Shown here: positions 40,095 through 48,814 of the stretch, in pieces | How positions within the stretch are numbered: position 1 is the stretch's first letter | Layout of the letters: each line of letters begins with the position of its first letter | Origin: Afipia sp. OHSU_II-C1 | Lineage (GTDB): Bacteria > Pseudomonadota > Alphaproteobacteria > Rhizobiales > Xanthobacteraceae | NCBI RefSeq assembly: GCF_000497575.1 | Contig: NZ_APJI01000023.1 | Span: 186,001-250,000 of the forward strand | Direction of reading: 5' to 3' | DNA: 64,000 nucleotides | Notes under the pieces: generated by a model | Databases searched by the model: none | Told to the model about the DNA's origin: nothing | What the model saw: only the letters and a program-made list of their open reading frames with translations | Made by a program: the position numbers and the translations under genes

Positions 40095-41123
40095 ATGGCG
40101 CTTTCGCGTTCACGCCGCAACGACAGCGGTTTCAATTACTGGCCGGGCTTCGTCGATGCGCTATCGACGCTGGTGCTCGCCATCGTGTTCCTGCTGTCGG
40201 TGTTCCTTGTGGTTCAATTCTTTCTGTCACAGGAGGTCACCGGCAAGGACAAGGCACTTGAGCGGCTGAATGCGCAGATCGCACAGCTCAACGATCTCCT
40301 TTCGCTGGAAAAACTCGGCAAGCTGAATCTCGACGATCAACTCTCGCAGATGCGCGCGGGGCTTGCATCCGCCGAGGCCGAGCGCGACCGCGTCAAGGGT
40401 CTCTATGACGGGCTCGCCGGTGCGGGCGCGAGTGCGCAGGGCCGCGCCACTGAACTTGGCAAGGCGCTCGACTCGGAGAAGCAGGTCTCGGCGCGGGCGC
40501 TGGCGCAGATCGAAGTGCTGAACCAGCAGATCAGCGCGCTGCGCCGGCAGCTCGCCGCGCTGGAGGAAGCGCTCGATGCCTCGGAGAAACGCGACAAGGA
40601 ATCCCAGACCAAGATCGCCGATCTCGGCCAGCGGCTGAACGTGGCGCTGGCGCAGCGGGTGCAGGAACTGTCACGCTATCGCTCCGAATTCTTCGGGCGG
40701 CTGCGCGCCATTCTCGGCAACCGCCCGGATGTGCGCATTGTCGGCGACCGCTTCGTGTTCCAGTCCGAGGTGTTCTTCGACACCGGGCAGGCGCTGCTGC
40801 TGCCGGAAGGCCGCGCTGAACTCGACAAGCTCGCCACCGCGCTGATCGATCTGGACAAGCAGATTCCCGCTGAGATCGCTTGGGTGCTGCGTGTCGACGG
40901 CCATACCGACGTGCGGCCGATCAACAGCCCGCAGTTCAAGTCGAACTGGGAACTGTCCTCGGCGCGCGCCATCTCGGTGGTGCAGTATTTGGTCTCGCTC
41001 GGCGTCCCGGCGCAGCGCCTGGTCGCGGCAGGATTCGCGGAATTCCAGCCGCTCGATGCTGAAAAAACCGAAGAAGCCTACAAGCGCAACCGCCGCATCG
41101 AACTGAAACTGACCGAGCGATGA
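40095..41123 (+). CDS. MotB/OmpA-type peptidoglycan-binding partner protein
   Basis: A 342-residue protein. It has an N-terminal transmembrane helix (GFVDALSTLVLAIVFLLSVF) with the MotB-like Asp just before it, a long coiled coil (about 50-200) and a C-terminal OmpA domain. The OmpA signatures are FVFQSEVFFDTGQALL, VDGHTDVRPINS and NRRIELKL. It forms a stator-like pair with the upstream MotA/ExbB-type protein. The long coiled coil is unlike flagellar MotB. Confidence 0.88.
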   Translation: MALSRSRRNDSGFNYWPGFVDALSTLVLAIVFLLSVFLVVQFFLSQEVTGKDKALERLNAQIAQLNDLLSLEKLGKLNLDDQLSQMRAGLASAEAERDRVKGLYDGLAGAGASAQGRATELGKALDSEKQVSARALAQIEVLNQQISALRRQLAALEEALDASEKRDKESQTKIADLGQRLNVALAQRVQELSRYRSEFFGRLRAILGNRPDVRIVGDRFVFQSEVFFDTGQALLLPEGRAELDKLATALIDLDKQIPAEIAWVLRVDGHTDVRPINSPQFKSNWELSSARAISVVQYLVSLGVPAQRLVAAGFAEFQPLDAEKTEEAYKRNRRIELKLTER

Positions 41124-41139
41124 GCCGCGTGCCGCGATC

Positions 41140-41589
41140 ATGAGCGCATCCTTCACGCTGCGGCCCTACAATGCCGGCGACGAGGACGCGGCGATCGACC
41201 TGTGGTTTCGCACCTGGAGCCAAGCCTATCCGTCGATCGACTTCGCGCAGCGGTTGGACGGATGGCGCGCGCGCTGGCGCGATGAACTCGTGCCCGCCGC
41301 GCAGATTTTCGTTGCGGAGCAGAACGGCACCATGGCCGGCTTCGTCACCATCGATGCATCTGGCTATCTTGACCAACTTGTGGTCGCGCCGGAGGCATGG
41401 GGATCAGACGTCGGCGATGTGCTGATCGACAAGGCCAAGGCGACGTCGCCGGGCGGCATCACCTTGCTGGTCAACACCGACAATGCCCGCGCCATCCGCT
41501 TCTACGAGCGCAACGGCTTCGTCCACACCCACGACGACGTCAATCCGGTGTCGGGACGCAAGGTCTACGGCATGGCGTGGAAACCTTGA
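41140..41589 (+). CDS. GNAT-family N-acetyltransferase
   Basis: A 149-residue GNAT protein. It starts SFTLRPYNAGDEDAAIDLW and has the acetyl-CoA-binding core around GSDVGDVLIDKAKA and the C-terminal ARAIRFYERNGFVHTHDD. Substrate unknown. It follows the MotB-like gene by 16 bases and converges with the thiolase gene. Confidence 0.85.
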   Translation: MSASFTLRPYNAGDEDAAIDLWFRTWSQAYPSIDFAQRLDGWRARWRDELVPAAQIFVAEQNGTMAGFVTIDASGYLDQLVVAPEAWGSDVGDVLIDKAKATSPGGITLLVNTDNARAIRFYERNGFVHTHDDVNPVSGRKVYGMAWKP

Positions 41590-41592
41590 GCG

Positions 41593-42876
41593 TCAGGCCG
41601 CTTCCAATAGCGCCACGGTCCCCTGCCCGCCGTCGGCGCAGATGCTGACAATGGCGCGGCTTCCCTTGGGCATCACCGCCAGTTCCTTGACAGACTGACT
41701 CAATATCCGGGCGCCGGTTGCTCCGAACGGATGTCCGAGCGCGATGCTGCCGCCGTTCGGATTCAGGCGTTCGCGCGGAAACTTGCCAAACTCGGCGTTG
41801 ACGCCGGCCTTGTCGCGGATGAATTCCGGGCTCTCCAGCGCCTTGATGTGCGCAAGCACCTGCGCAGCAAAGGCCTCATGAATTTCCCAGAGCTGAATGT
41901 CGGCGTAGGTCAGCGCATGCCGCGCCAGCAGCCGCGGGATCGCGTAGGGCGGCGCCATCAGCAGGCCTTCGGTGCGAAAATCCACCGACGCGATTTCCCA
42001 GTCGATCAGCTTTACACGCGGTGTCTGCGCGGGAAGCTTCTCCAGTCCCTTTTTCGAGGCCACCCAGATGCTCGATGCGCCGTCGGTAAGCGGCGACGAA
42101 TTACCCGCCGTCAGCGTCCCCTTGCCGCTCTTGCGGTCGAAGGACGGCGGCAACCGCGCCAACTTCTCGAGCGAGGTATCCTTGCGCGCAATGGTATCGC
42201 GCTTCACGCCGTCGAACGGAATGACGAGGCCATCGAAGAAGCCGCGATCCCATGCGGCCACTGCACGCTGATGGCTCTCCAGTGCGATCTGATCCTGCGC
42301 CTCGCGCGAGATGTTCCAGACCTTGGCGGTGATCTCGGTGTGCTCGCCCATGCTCATGCCGGTGGTGCGATTGCTGACCGCCGGAATGTAGAGACGCACA
42401 TCGCTGAGCTTGAGATCGATGGCGTGGGTGAGTTTTTGTCCCAGCGATCGCGCGGTCTGGAACTGGCGCACCCAGTTCGACAGCGACATGCCGAGACCGA
42501 GCTGAACCTGACTGAGGCTGTCGACGCCGCCGACCAGCGCGAGATTGCGCACCTCGCCGTCGATCATGCCCGCGGCTTCGAACACACCCATCATGCTGGT
42601 CGAACACGCCATCACGGTGGAATAGGCCGGCACCGTCGGATCGACTCCAGCGTCCATGAGAATTTCGCGTGCGATGTTGCTCCAGGTGAGGTTCGGCACC
42701 ACGTTGCCCCACACCGCAAAGTCCGGCTTGCCGCCGCCCAGCCGTTCGATCATGTGCTTGACCACCGGCACCGACAATGAGATGGCGTCGACGCCGCCAA
42801 GCGGGCCGTCGACCTTCGCAAACGGCGTGCGGACCCCTGCCGCCAGCCAGACATCACCTTTTACAGATTGCGCCAT
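41593..42876 (-). CDS. Acetyl-CoA acyltransferase (thiolase, FadI-like)
   Basis: A 427-residue thiolase. The nucleophilic cysteine is in VMACSTSMM (C91). The active-site His is in LWEIHEAFAAQ, GHPFGATGARI is the His-Pro loop, and SICADGGQG holds the second cysteine. It cleaves 3-ketoacyl-CoA in beta-oxidation or condenses acetyl-CoA. It is a single gene with no FadJ partner in the window. The neighbouring acetyltransferases are probably unrelated. Confidence 0.9.
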   Translation of the reverse strand: MAQSVKGDVWLAAGVRTPFAKVDGPLGGVDAISLSVPVVKHMIERLGGGKPDFAVWGNVVPNLTWSNIAREILMDAGVDPTVPAYSTVMACSTSMMGVFEAAGMIDGEVRNLALVGGVDSLSQVQLGLGMSLSNWVRQFQTARSLGQKLTHAIDLKLSDVRLYIPAVSNRTTGMSMGEHTEITAKVWNISREAQDQIALESHQRAVAAWDRGFFDGLVIPFDGVKRDTIARKDTSLEKLARLPPSFDRKSGKGTLTAGNSSPLTDGASSIWVASKKGLEKLPAQTPRVKLIDWEIASVDFRTEGLLMAPPYAIPRLLARHALTYADIQLWEIHEAFAAQVLAHIKALESPEFIRDKAGVNAEFGKFPRERLNPNGGSIALGHPFGATGARILSQSVKELAVMPKGSRAIVSICADGGQGTVALLEAA

Positions 42877-42989
42877 CGATTGCTCCCGGATCGAACGCCG
42901 GAACCGGCGCCTTCCGGGACACTATTCGATCCGGCGGAGGGCATACAAGCCGACGGCAGCAGGGCTGCCGTGCCGTAACGATCGGAGGA

Positions 42990-43643
42990 TCAATGCGCCA
43001 CCAGCAGCGCTGCGTTCTGCAGCCAGCCCGCCATCGCAGCCTGCTTCCAGCTTTCGCAGGGAATCTCGGTGGCCCGATGCAGCGGCTTCTCGAACCGCAC
43101 CTGCCGCCAGTCGCTCGGCGTGCCCGCGAAGACATAGCCTGCCCTGCGGGCCAGCCCGATCATTTGTTCGTTGTTGCGGAGGGTTTCGCCAAACAGCCGC
43201 GATGCCCCGAGCGCCGCCGCGCGGCATTCAAGATTCGACAGCATCGCGGAGCCGATGCCCTGTCCCTGCCAGGCATCGCCGATCGACAATCCGAATTCGG
43301 TATCCTGCGTCCTGGCGTCGTAGCTGTAGCGGGACTCGCCGACGATGGTCTCGACGCCGTCGATCTTCATTTCGGCAACCACCGCAAAGCGGCTGCCCTC
43401 GCCGACATGAAGCGCCTTGTCGAGCTCTGACGGCGGCAACTCGCTGACGGCGCTCATCAGGCGATTGTAGCGCGACTGCCGCGACAGCGACCGGAAATAG
43501 GACGACAGCGCATCTGCATCCTTCGGTTCGATGAAACGCACCGTCAGCGATCTGCCGTCCTTCAGCCGGACAATATCGGTGAAGCGGCCGAGGTTGCCCA
43601 GAACAAAGCGATGATCGGTTTCTGCCAGCATGACACGCTCCAT
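42990..43643 (-). CDS. GNAT-family N-acetyltransferase
   Basis: A 217-residue GNAT protein. The N-terminal DGRSLTVRFIEPKDADALSS is followed by GLSIGDAWQGQGIGSAML, a well-formed acetyl-CoA loop (Q-G-x-G-I-G), and LVFRETLRNN-type helices (here LFGETLRNNEQMIGLARR). The C-terminal tail beyond the GNAT core is not recognised. Substrate unknown. Confidence 0.85.
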   Translation of the reverse strand: MERVMLAETDHRFVLGNLGRFTDIVRLKDGRSLTVRFIEPKDADALSSYFRSLSRQSRYNRLMSAVSELPPSELDKALHVGEGSRFAVVAEMKIDGVETIVGESRYSYDARTQDTEFGLSIGDAWQGQGIGSAMLSNLECRAAALGASRLFGETLRNNEQMIGLARRAGYVFAGTPSDWRQVRFEKPLHRATEIPCESWKQAAMAGWLQNAALLVAH

Positions 43644-43717
43644 CGGCTGCTATGCGAAAGAAAAAGCGAGCCTGATCCGGGGAGGAGGACGAGACGGATC
43701 AGACTCGCAAGGGCGCC

Positions 43718-43933
43718 TTACGCACGCCAGAAGGGCTTGCTGGCCTCGTAGGCGAAGTCGCTCCAGCTCGCGCCGACGTCGTGAAAGTCCTTGTCGCTGA
43801 GACGGGCGAGTTCTGCCCGGCGCTGCGAACGCTGCTGCCACGTATGCAGCACGTCAGAAATCGACGAAATCGGGTGACGGAGGAAGTCGTAATGATGATG
43901 ATTTGTCATCAAGTTTGTGGTGTAAGCAGACAT
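43718..43933 (-). CDS. DUF1127 small protein
   Basis: A 71-residue protein with the DUF1127 C-terminal pattern: WQQRSQRRAELARLSDKDFHDVG. Members of this arginine-rich small-protein group affect phosphate, carbon and stress responses in alphaproteobacteria. The start at MSAYTTNLM has AGGAGG upstream. A start 20 codons earlier would lack that site. The gene is divergent from the LysR gene across a palindrome. Confidence 0.82.
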   Translation of the reverse strand: MSAYTTNLMTNHHHYDFLRHPISSISDVLHTWQQRSQRRAELARLSDKDFHDVGASWSDFAYEASKPFWRA

Positions 43934-44015
43934 CGTAGCCTCCTGAAATAAATCTGATGGTGGGAATATCTGCTCGCGAACCCCCATTGACAAACGATAG
44001 CTTGTCCCCTGTATT

Positions 44016-44030
44016 ATGAGATAATCTCAT
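44016..44030. promoter_or_regulatory. LysR-type operator between the DUF1127 and LysR genes
   Basis: ATGAGAT-A-ATCTCAT, a perfect 15-bp palindrome 16 bases before the LysR start. It fits a T-N11-A LysR box and suggests autoregulation. Confidence 0.6.
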
Positions 44031-44045
44031 GTATTAGAGGTGCCG

Positions 44046-44933
44046 ATGACCGCCAGACTGCCCTCCCTGAACGGTTTGCGCGCTTTCGAGGCCGCCGCAC
44101 GGCACCTCAGCTTTACCCATGCCGCGCAGGAGCTGAACGTCACCCAGACCGCCATCAGCCACCAGATCCGGCGGCTAGAGGAAGAACTCGGCATCAAGCT
44201 GTTCATCCGGCAAAGCCGCGCGCTGGCGCTGACGCCGCAGGCCGCCGAATACCTGCCGGGCATCCGTGCCGCATTTCAGGACTTGCGCACCGCCACCGAC
44301 CGCCTGCTGCGAAAAGGGGACGATCGCGTGCTGACGATCAGCACCCTGACATCGCTCGCCGTGAAATGGCTGCTGCCCAGATTGTCGTCCTTTCAGGAAC
44401 AGCATCCGGAGATCGATGTTCGCATCACCACCTCGACCGAACTGGTGGATTTCCGCACCAGCAATGTCGACGCGGCGATCCGGTACGGACAGGGGCGATG
44501 GCCCGGGCTGGATGCCGAGTGGCTGATGGCCGAACATCTGTTTCCGGTTTGCAGCCCGAAGCTCCTGACTGGCGAACGCGCGCTGCGGCGGCCGGAAGAC
44601 CTGGAGCATGCCACGCTGCTGCATACGTCCAGCACCATCGACGACTGGCGCCTTTGGCTCACCGCCGCAGGCCTGCCCGCGCACCTGTCGCAAAACCGCG
44701 GGCTGACATTCGATCTGGCCTTCATGACCATTCAGGCCGCCATCGACGGTCTCGGCGTCGCCATGGGTCACACCGCCTATGTCGCGGACGACGTTGCGAA
44801 CGGACGCTTGGTGGTGCCGTTCAATGTCTCCATGCCGTCGGCGGGCTACTACTTCGTGACGCCGCAAGACAGGCCGGCGACCCCGAAACTCAACCTGTTT
44901 CGCGACTGGCTGAGAACCGCATCGAAGCAGTAA
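44046..44933 (+). CDS. LysR-family regulator, GcvA-like
   Basis: A 295-residue regulator. Its N-terminal helix-turn-helix is LPSLNGLRAFEAAARHLSFT...AAQELNVTQTAISHQIRRLE, close to the GcvA subgroup, followed by a periplasmic-binding-like effector domain (DVRITTSTELVDFRTSNVDAA). Its target is not clear. The divergent DUF1127 gene is one candidate. GTG at 44040 is an alternative start. Confidence 0.9.
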   Translation: MTARLPSLNGLRAFEAAARHLSFTHAAQELNVTQTAISHQIRRLEEELGIKLFIRQSRALALTPQAAEYLPGIRAAFQDLRTATDRLLRKGDDRVLTISTLTSLAVKWLLPRLSSFQEQHPEIDVRITTSTELVDFRTSNVDAAIRYGQGRWPGLDAEWLMAEHLFPVCSPKLLTGERALRRPEDLEHATLLHTSSTIDDWRLWLTAAGLPAHLSQNRGLTFDLAFMTIQAAIDGLGVAMGHTAYVADDVANGRLVVPFNVSMPSAGYYFVTPQDRPATPKLNLFRDWLRTASKQ

Positions 44934-44938
44934 CGGTC

Positions 44939-44959
44939 ATGCCCACGAGATGGGCATGC
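44939..44959 (+). terminator. Hairpin after the LysR gene
   Basis: CATGCCCA / TGGGCATG with a 5-base loop, 6 bases after the stop. It has no T-run, so termination is only possible. Confidence 0.45.
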
Positions 44960-45333
44960 TGCACAGACTCGCATCATTCCGCGTGACGCCGCCCCAGCGC
45001 ATTCGCTGGAAACTCAAAAAAACATTGCCCGATCAAAGCCAACGGTGTTGGCACGGCGATTGCTCCACTTGCGGAACAGTCAATGACGACTGCGGCCCGA
45101 AAAGGAACTCGGCGCATTCGTCACCATGACTGATCTGCGCATGCGCGTTCCTGTTTTCGCCCGACCATCATTGGCAGACAGGACATATGCACCAGACGGC
45201 ACGAGCGCGCGGACAAACGTTCTCGATACGCGACATAAATGGCGGCAGGCAGATGCGCAATGCGCGCAAGCTGAGCCGATGCCGCGCTGGCGATCATCAT
45301 CGTGGTGCTGCTGGCGATTCAGCATGGACACCG
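44960..45333. other. Non-coding stretch, no gene seen
   Basis: About 370 bases between the LysR gene and the convergent flavin reductase gene. Several short frames are open on both strands but none resembles a protein family. A run of hydrophobic codons near 45290-45338 has an in-frame stop just before it. Confidence 0.5.
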
Positions 45334-45951
45334 CTAGGCGGTCGAACCCGGGCGCACCAACTGAAACAGGTCCGCCGGACGCGCATACCACCCGCTCCCA
45401 TGCATGCGGGCGATGAGATCGAGAGCGAGCGTATCGATGTAGCCTTTGCCAGCATCGAGCACGAACTCGTCCGCCACATGAGCGCACACGACCTCACCGA
45501 TCACGGCAACCTGCCTCGGTCCTGTCTCATGCGTCGAAAGTGTACGACACTCGAATGCGACCGGGCTTTCGGCTATGCGCGGCGGCGAAACCATCTGTGA
45601 TGGCACTGTCCGCAAGCCGGCCAGCACGAGTTCATCAACTTCGGACGGCGCATCGACACAGGTCGTGTTCATCGCCTCCGCCATCTGGTGCGGCACCAGA
45701 TGCGCGACGAACTCGCCGGTCGCAAGAATATTCTCCGCCGTGTCCTTTAGTCCCTTTTCGGGATGGCGCAGCAGCCCGAGCACAACCGTCGGCGGCTCGT
45801 GCCCCAACACATTGAAGAAGCTGAACGGAGCCGCGTTTGCGACGCCATCGGGTGAGCGGGTCGTCACCCAGGCGATGGGGCGCGGGGTGACGGTTGCGGT
45901 GAGAATCTTGTAGCGGATGTCCGCCGCAAGCTGGCCCATATCGAAGAACAT
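45334..45951 (-). CDS. Flavin-reductase-like FMN-binding protein
   Basis: A 205-residue split-barrel flavoprotein. It has ILTATVTPRPIAWVTTRSPDG, the flavin-site SFFNVLGHEPPTVVLGL and HLVPHQMAEAMN. Members reduce FMN/FAD for partner monooxygenases or act as FMN reductases. No monooxygenase is adjacent. It lies 5 bases after the nitrilase gene, so one transcript is likely. Confidence 0.88.
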   Translation of the reverse strand: MFFDMGQLAADIRYKILTATVTPRPIAWVTTRSPDGVANAAPFSFFNVLGHEPPTVVLGLLRHPEKGLKDTAENILATGEFVAHLVPHQMAEAMNTTCVDAPSEVDELVLAGLRTVPSQMVSPPRIAESPVAFECRTLSTHETGPRQVAVIGEVVCAHVADEFVLDAGKGYIDTLALDLIARMHGSGWYARPADLFQLVRPGSTA

Positions 45952-45956
45952 GCTGC

Positions 45957-46919
45957 TCAGCTCCTCGCCGGCAAAGCCGGGATCGTTGAGACAGCGGACT
46001 TCGACCGGGTATCGACAGTGAGCTGGAACACATCCGGCCGCGAATAGTGCCCTGTTGCATCGAAGTCGTACTTGCCGCGCGCGATGTCATCGAGATCGAT
46101 GTCGGCATAGAGGATCGTTTCGCCGTCGAAATCCGGTCCGACAAGTACTTTGCCGAGCGGATTGATAATGGCGCTGCCGCCGCGCATCAGCACGGTCTCC
46201 GGATCGTCGCCGAGCGAACACTCGTAGTTTTCGGGATACGCCCCGCGCTTGATGTACTGGCAGGCCGTGAGCACAAAACAACGCCCTTCGAGCGCGATGT
46301 GCTGCATCGATGGCACCCAGGTGTCGCGATCATCCGCCGTGGGGGCGCAGTAAATGCTGACGCCCTGGCTGTACATGTGCATACGCAATGCCGGCATGTA
46401 GTTTTCCCAGCAGATCACCGCGCCGATGGTGCCGAGCGATGTTTCAAAGGCAGGCATCGTCGAGCCGTCGCCAAAGCCCCAGATCAGCCGTTCACCCGCG
46501 GTCGGCATCAGCTTGCGATGCTTGCCCACGAGACCGTTGGCGCCATCGAAGAACAGCACGGTGCAGTACAGTGTACCGTGATCGCGCTCGATGCAGCCCA
46601 TCACGACGAAGAGTCCGGTCGCGGCCGCCGCAGTAGCAATCGTTTCGACTTCAGGGCCATCGAGATCGATCGCCTGTTCCCAGTATGCGCGGAATGCTTC
46701 GCGCCCTTCAGGCTTGCGCTGGCCAACCGGCGCACCGAACGAATTGCCCTTCGGGTAGCCCCCGAGGAAGGCTTCCGGGAACACCGCCAGCCTTGCACCG
46801 GCCTTCGCGGCTTGTTCGATCAGGCTTGCGGCCTTCTGGGCCGATGCGAGTGTGTCGGTCGGATTCGATGCAGCCTGAATAACGGCGGCCTTGTAGCTGC
46901 TGTTCTTTTTTGAAGTCAT
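45957..46919 (-). CDS. Nitrilase/carbon-nitrogen hydrolase
   Basis: A 320-residue hydrolase with the complete catalytic triad: E49 (AVFPEAFLGGYP), K136 (GKHRKLMPTAGE) and C170 (AVICWENYMP). It has aliphatic or arylacetonitrilase-like features, including IWGFGDGS. Nitrilases hydrolyse nitriles to the acid and ammonia. Substrate unknown. It is downstream of the MHS transporter gene and upstream of the flavin reductase gene, on the same strand. Confidence 0.92.
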   Translation of the reverse strand: MTSKKNSSYKAAVIQAASNPTDTLASAQKAASLIEQAAKAGARLAVFPEAFLGGYPKGNSFGAPVGQRKPEGREAFRAYWEQAIDLDGPEVETIATAAAATGLFVVMGCIERDHGTLYCTVLFFDGANGLVGKHRKLMPTAGERLIWGFGDGSTMPAFETSLGTIGAVICWENYMPALRMHMYSQGVSIYCAPTADDRDTWVPSMQHIALEGRCFVLTACQYIKRGAYPENYECSLGDDPETVLMRGGSAIINPLGKVLVGPDFDGETILYADIDLDDIARGKYDFDATGHYSRPDVFQLTVDTRSKSAVSTIPALPARS

Positions 46920-46953
46920 GACACCTGTCCCGGAAGGCGAAGAGATGACGAAA

Positions 46954-46980
46954 CACGGGCTGCCATGAAGGCAGCCCGTG
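46954..46980 (-). terminator. Hairpin after the MHS transporter gene
   Basis: CACGGGCTGCC / GGCAGCCCGTG, an 11-bp perfect stem with a 5-base loop, 16 bases after the transporter stop and 35 before the nitrilase start. Little T-run follows, so it may be partial attenuation within one operon. Confidence 0.6.
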
Positions 46981-46996
46981 GATTACGATGTGAGAT

Positions 46997-48640
46997 TTAG
47001 TGGTCGGTTTCGAGCTTCGGCTTGTTCGGCAGCACGATTGAGCCGATCACCGCAACGGTGGCGCAGATCACGACCGGATACCAAAGCCCCGCAAACACAT
47101 CGCCGACTGCCAATGAAAGGTAGGTGGCGAAGAACGGCAGGAAGCCGCCGAAGATGCCCGCGCCGATGTGATACGGGAACGAGAGCGCCGTATACCGGAT
47201 GTTTGCGGGGAACACCTCGACAAGGAACGACGCTACCGGCCCGTAGATCATCGCCACAATGATGGTCATGACCACCAGCAGGAAGATGATGTAGCCGGAC
47301 GACACCTTGGCCGGGTCGGCCTTTGCAGGATAACCCGCGTCGGCCAGCGCCTTGCGGTAACCTCCCGGATCGTAACCCTTGATCGTGATCCCCCTGACCG
47401 TCATCGCCACAGCCTGTCCGTCGACCGGCGGCGCGTAGCTGAAGTTGATACCGCTCGCGATCAACAGCTTCTTAGCCTGGACGCAGGGTTTGGCGTGATC
47501 GCCGTGCGTGCTGAGCAGCGCGGCGGCAAGACCGAACCTGCACCCTTCGCTGGACGTATCCGCATGCACCAGAACAGGCGCGCTCTGGGTTGCGGCCACG
47601 AGTTGCGGATTGCCCGCTTCCAGCAGCGAGGCGAACATCGGCCGGTAGCACAGAGCCGAGAGAACGAGACCCGCCATCATCAGCCACTTGCGCCCAACCC
47701 GGTCGGACAGCCAGCCGAAGAAGATGAAAGCCGGCGCGCCGATCACCAGACCGACAGCCATGAGCGTGTACGAGGTCTGCAGATCGATCTTCGCCACCTG
47801 CTGCATGAAGATCATCACGTAGAACTGACCGGTGAAATAGGTCGCCCCCATGCCCGCCGTGGCGCCGAACAGTGCGATCAGCACGAGGCGCAGACTCGAC
47901 CAGCGGCCGAATGTGTCGCGAACCGGATTCTTTGACAGCCGCCGCTCGGCCTTGAGACGCGCGAACACCGGCGATTCATGCAGCTTGGCGCGCACATAGA
48001 TCGAGAATGCCAGCATCAGAATCGAGATGATGAAGGGAACGCGCCAGCCCCAGGCCTTGAAATCAGCTTCGCTCATCAGGCTCTGGGTGCCGATGATGAC
48101 GGCGATCGAGAGCGCGAGACCGACCGATGACGTGATTTGGATCCAGCCCGTCAGCAACCCGCGCCGATGAGGCTGTGAGTGCTCGGCGACATAGATGACG
48201 GCACCCCCATATTCTCCGCCGACCGCAAGGCCCTGGATCAGACGGAGCACCACCAGCGAAATCCACGCCGCATGGCCCACGGTCGCATAGGTCGGCAGAA
48301 AGCCGATCAGCGCCGTGCTGCCGCCCATCATCACGATCGTGATGAGGAAGGTGTATTTGCGGCCCACAAGATCGCCGATACGTCCGAACAGGACCGCACC
48401 AATCGGGCGAATAACGAAACCGGCAGCAAGAGCGCCAAGCGACGCCAGCACGGCCGCCGTGGGGTTATCCGGCGGAAACAGCACCGAACTCATGAACACG
48501 GCCAGCGAGCCGTAGATGAAGAAATCGTACCACTCGAACACCGTGCCCAACGTCGAAGCCAGAACGACCTGCCGCTCTTCGTTGCGCGTGAGATCGTGAT
48601 CGGCCGCTGCTGCCGTCGCCGTTACCGCATCCATCGTCAT
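46997..48640 (-). CDS. MFS transporter, metabolite:H+ symporter (MHS) family
   Basis: A 547-residue twelve-helix transporter. The first helix region LGTVFEWYDFFIYGSLAVF and the loop GRIGDLVGRKYTFLIT are classic MHS/ShiA-type motifs. The long loop in the second half (about 340-430, with C-rich AKPCVQAKKLLI) is larger than usual. It probably imports an organic acid, nitrile or amide used by the nitrilase. It is divergent from the IclR gene. Confidence 0.88.
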   Translation of the reverse strand: MTMDAVTATAAAADHDLTRNEERQVVLASTLGTVFEWYDFFIYGSLAVFMSSVLFPPDNPTAAVLASLGALAAGFVIRPIGAVLFGRIGDLVGRKYTFLITIVMMGGSTALIGFLPTYATVGHAAWISLVVLRLIQGLAVGGEYGGAVIYVAEHSQPHRRGLLTGWIQITSSVGLALSIAVIIGTQSLMSEADFKAWGWRVPFIISILMLAFSIYVRAKLHESPVFARLKAERRLSKNPVRDTFGRWSSLRLVLIALFGATAGMGATYFTGQFYVMIFMQQVAKIDLQTSYTLMAVGLVIGAPAFIFFGWLSDRVGRKWLMMAGLVLSALCYRPMFASLLEAGNPQLVAATQSAPVLVHADTSSEGCRFGLAAALLSTHGDHAKPCVQAKKLLIASGINFSYAPPVDGQAVAMTVRGITIKGYDPGGYRKALADAGYPAKADPAKVSSGYIIFLLVVMTIIVAMIYGPVASFLVEVFPANIRYTALSFPYHIGAGIFGGFLPFFATYLSLAVGDVFAGLWYPVVICATVAVIGSIVLPNKPKLETDH

Positions 48641-48814
48641 TCCCCTGTTTGTAGTTCCGTCAGCCCCGCCCTACGACGCTCGGAACGATCGCCTCGTATA
48701 TAGTCAGATAGATATGATATTATCAAATTAGACAAGCTTGAATGTATGGCGCGCCCAGCCCAATAATACGGCATGGGCCCAAATCGATAACACTCTGATC
48801 TAAAAGGATTTTCA

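Noticed and set aside
44960-45333. Short open frames on both strands, including a hydrophobic run near 45290-45338
   Set aside because: No recognisable protein, and an in-frame stop lies just before the hydrophobic run.
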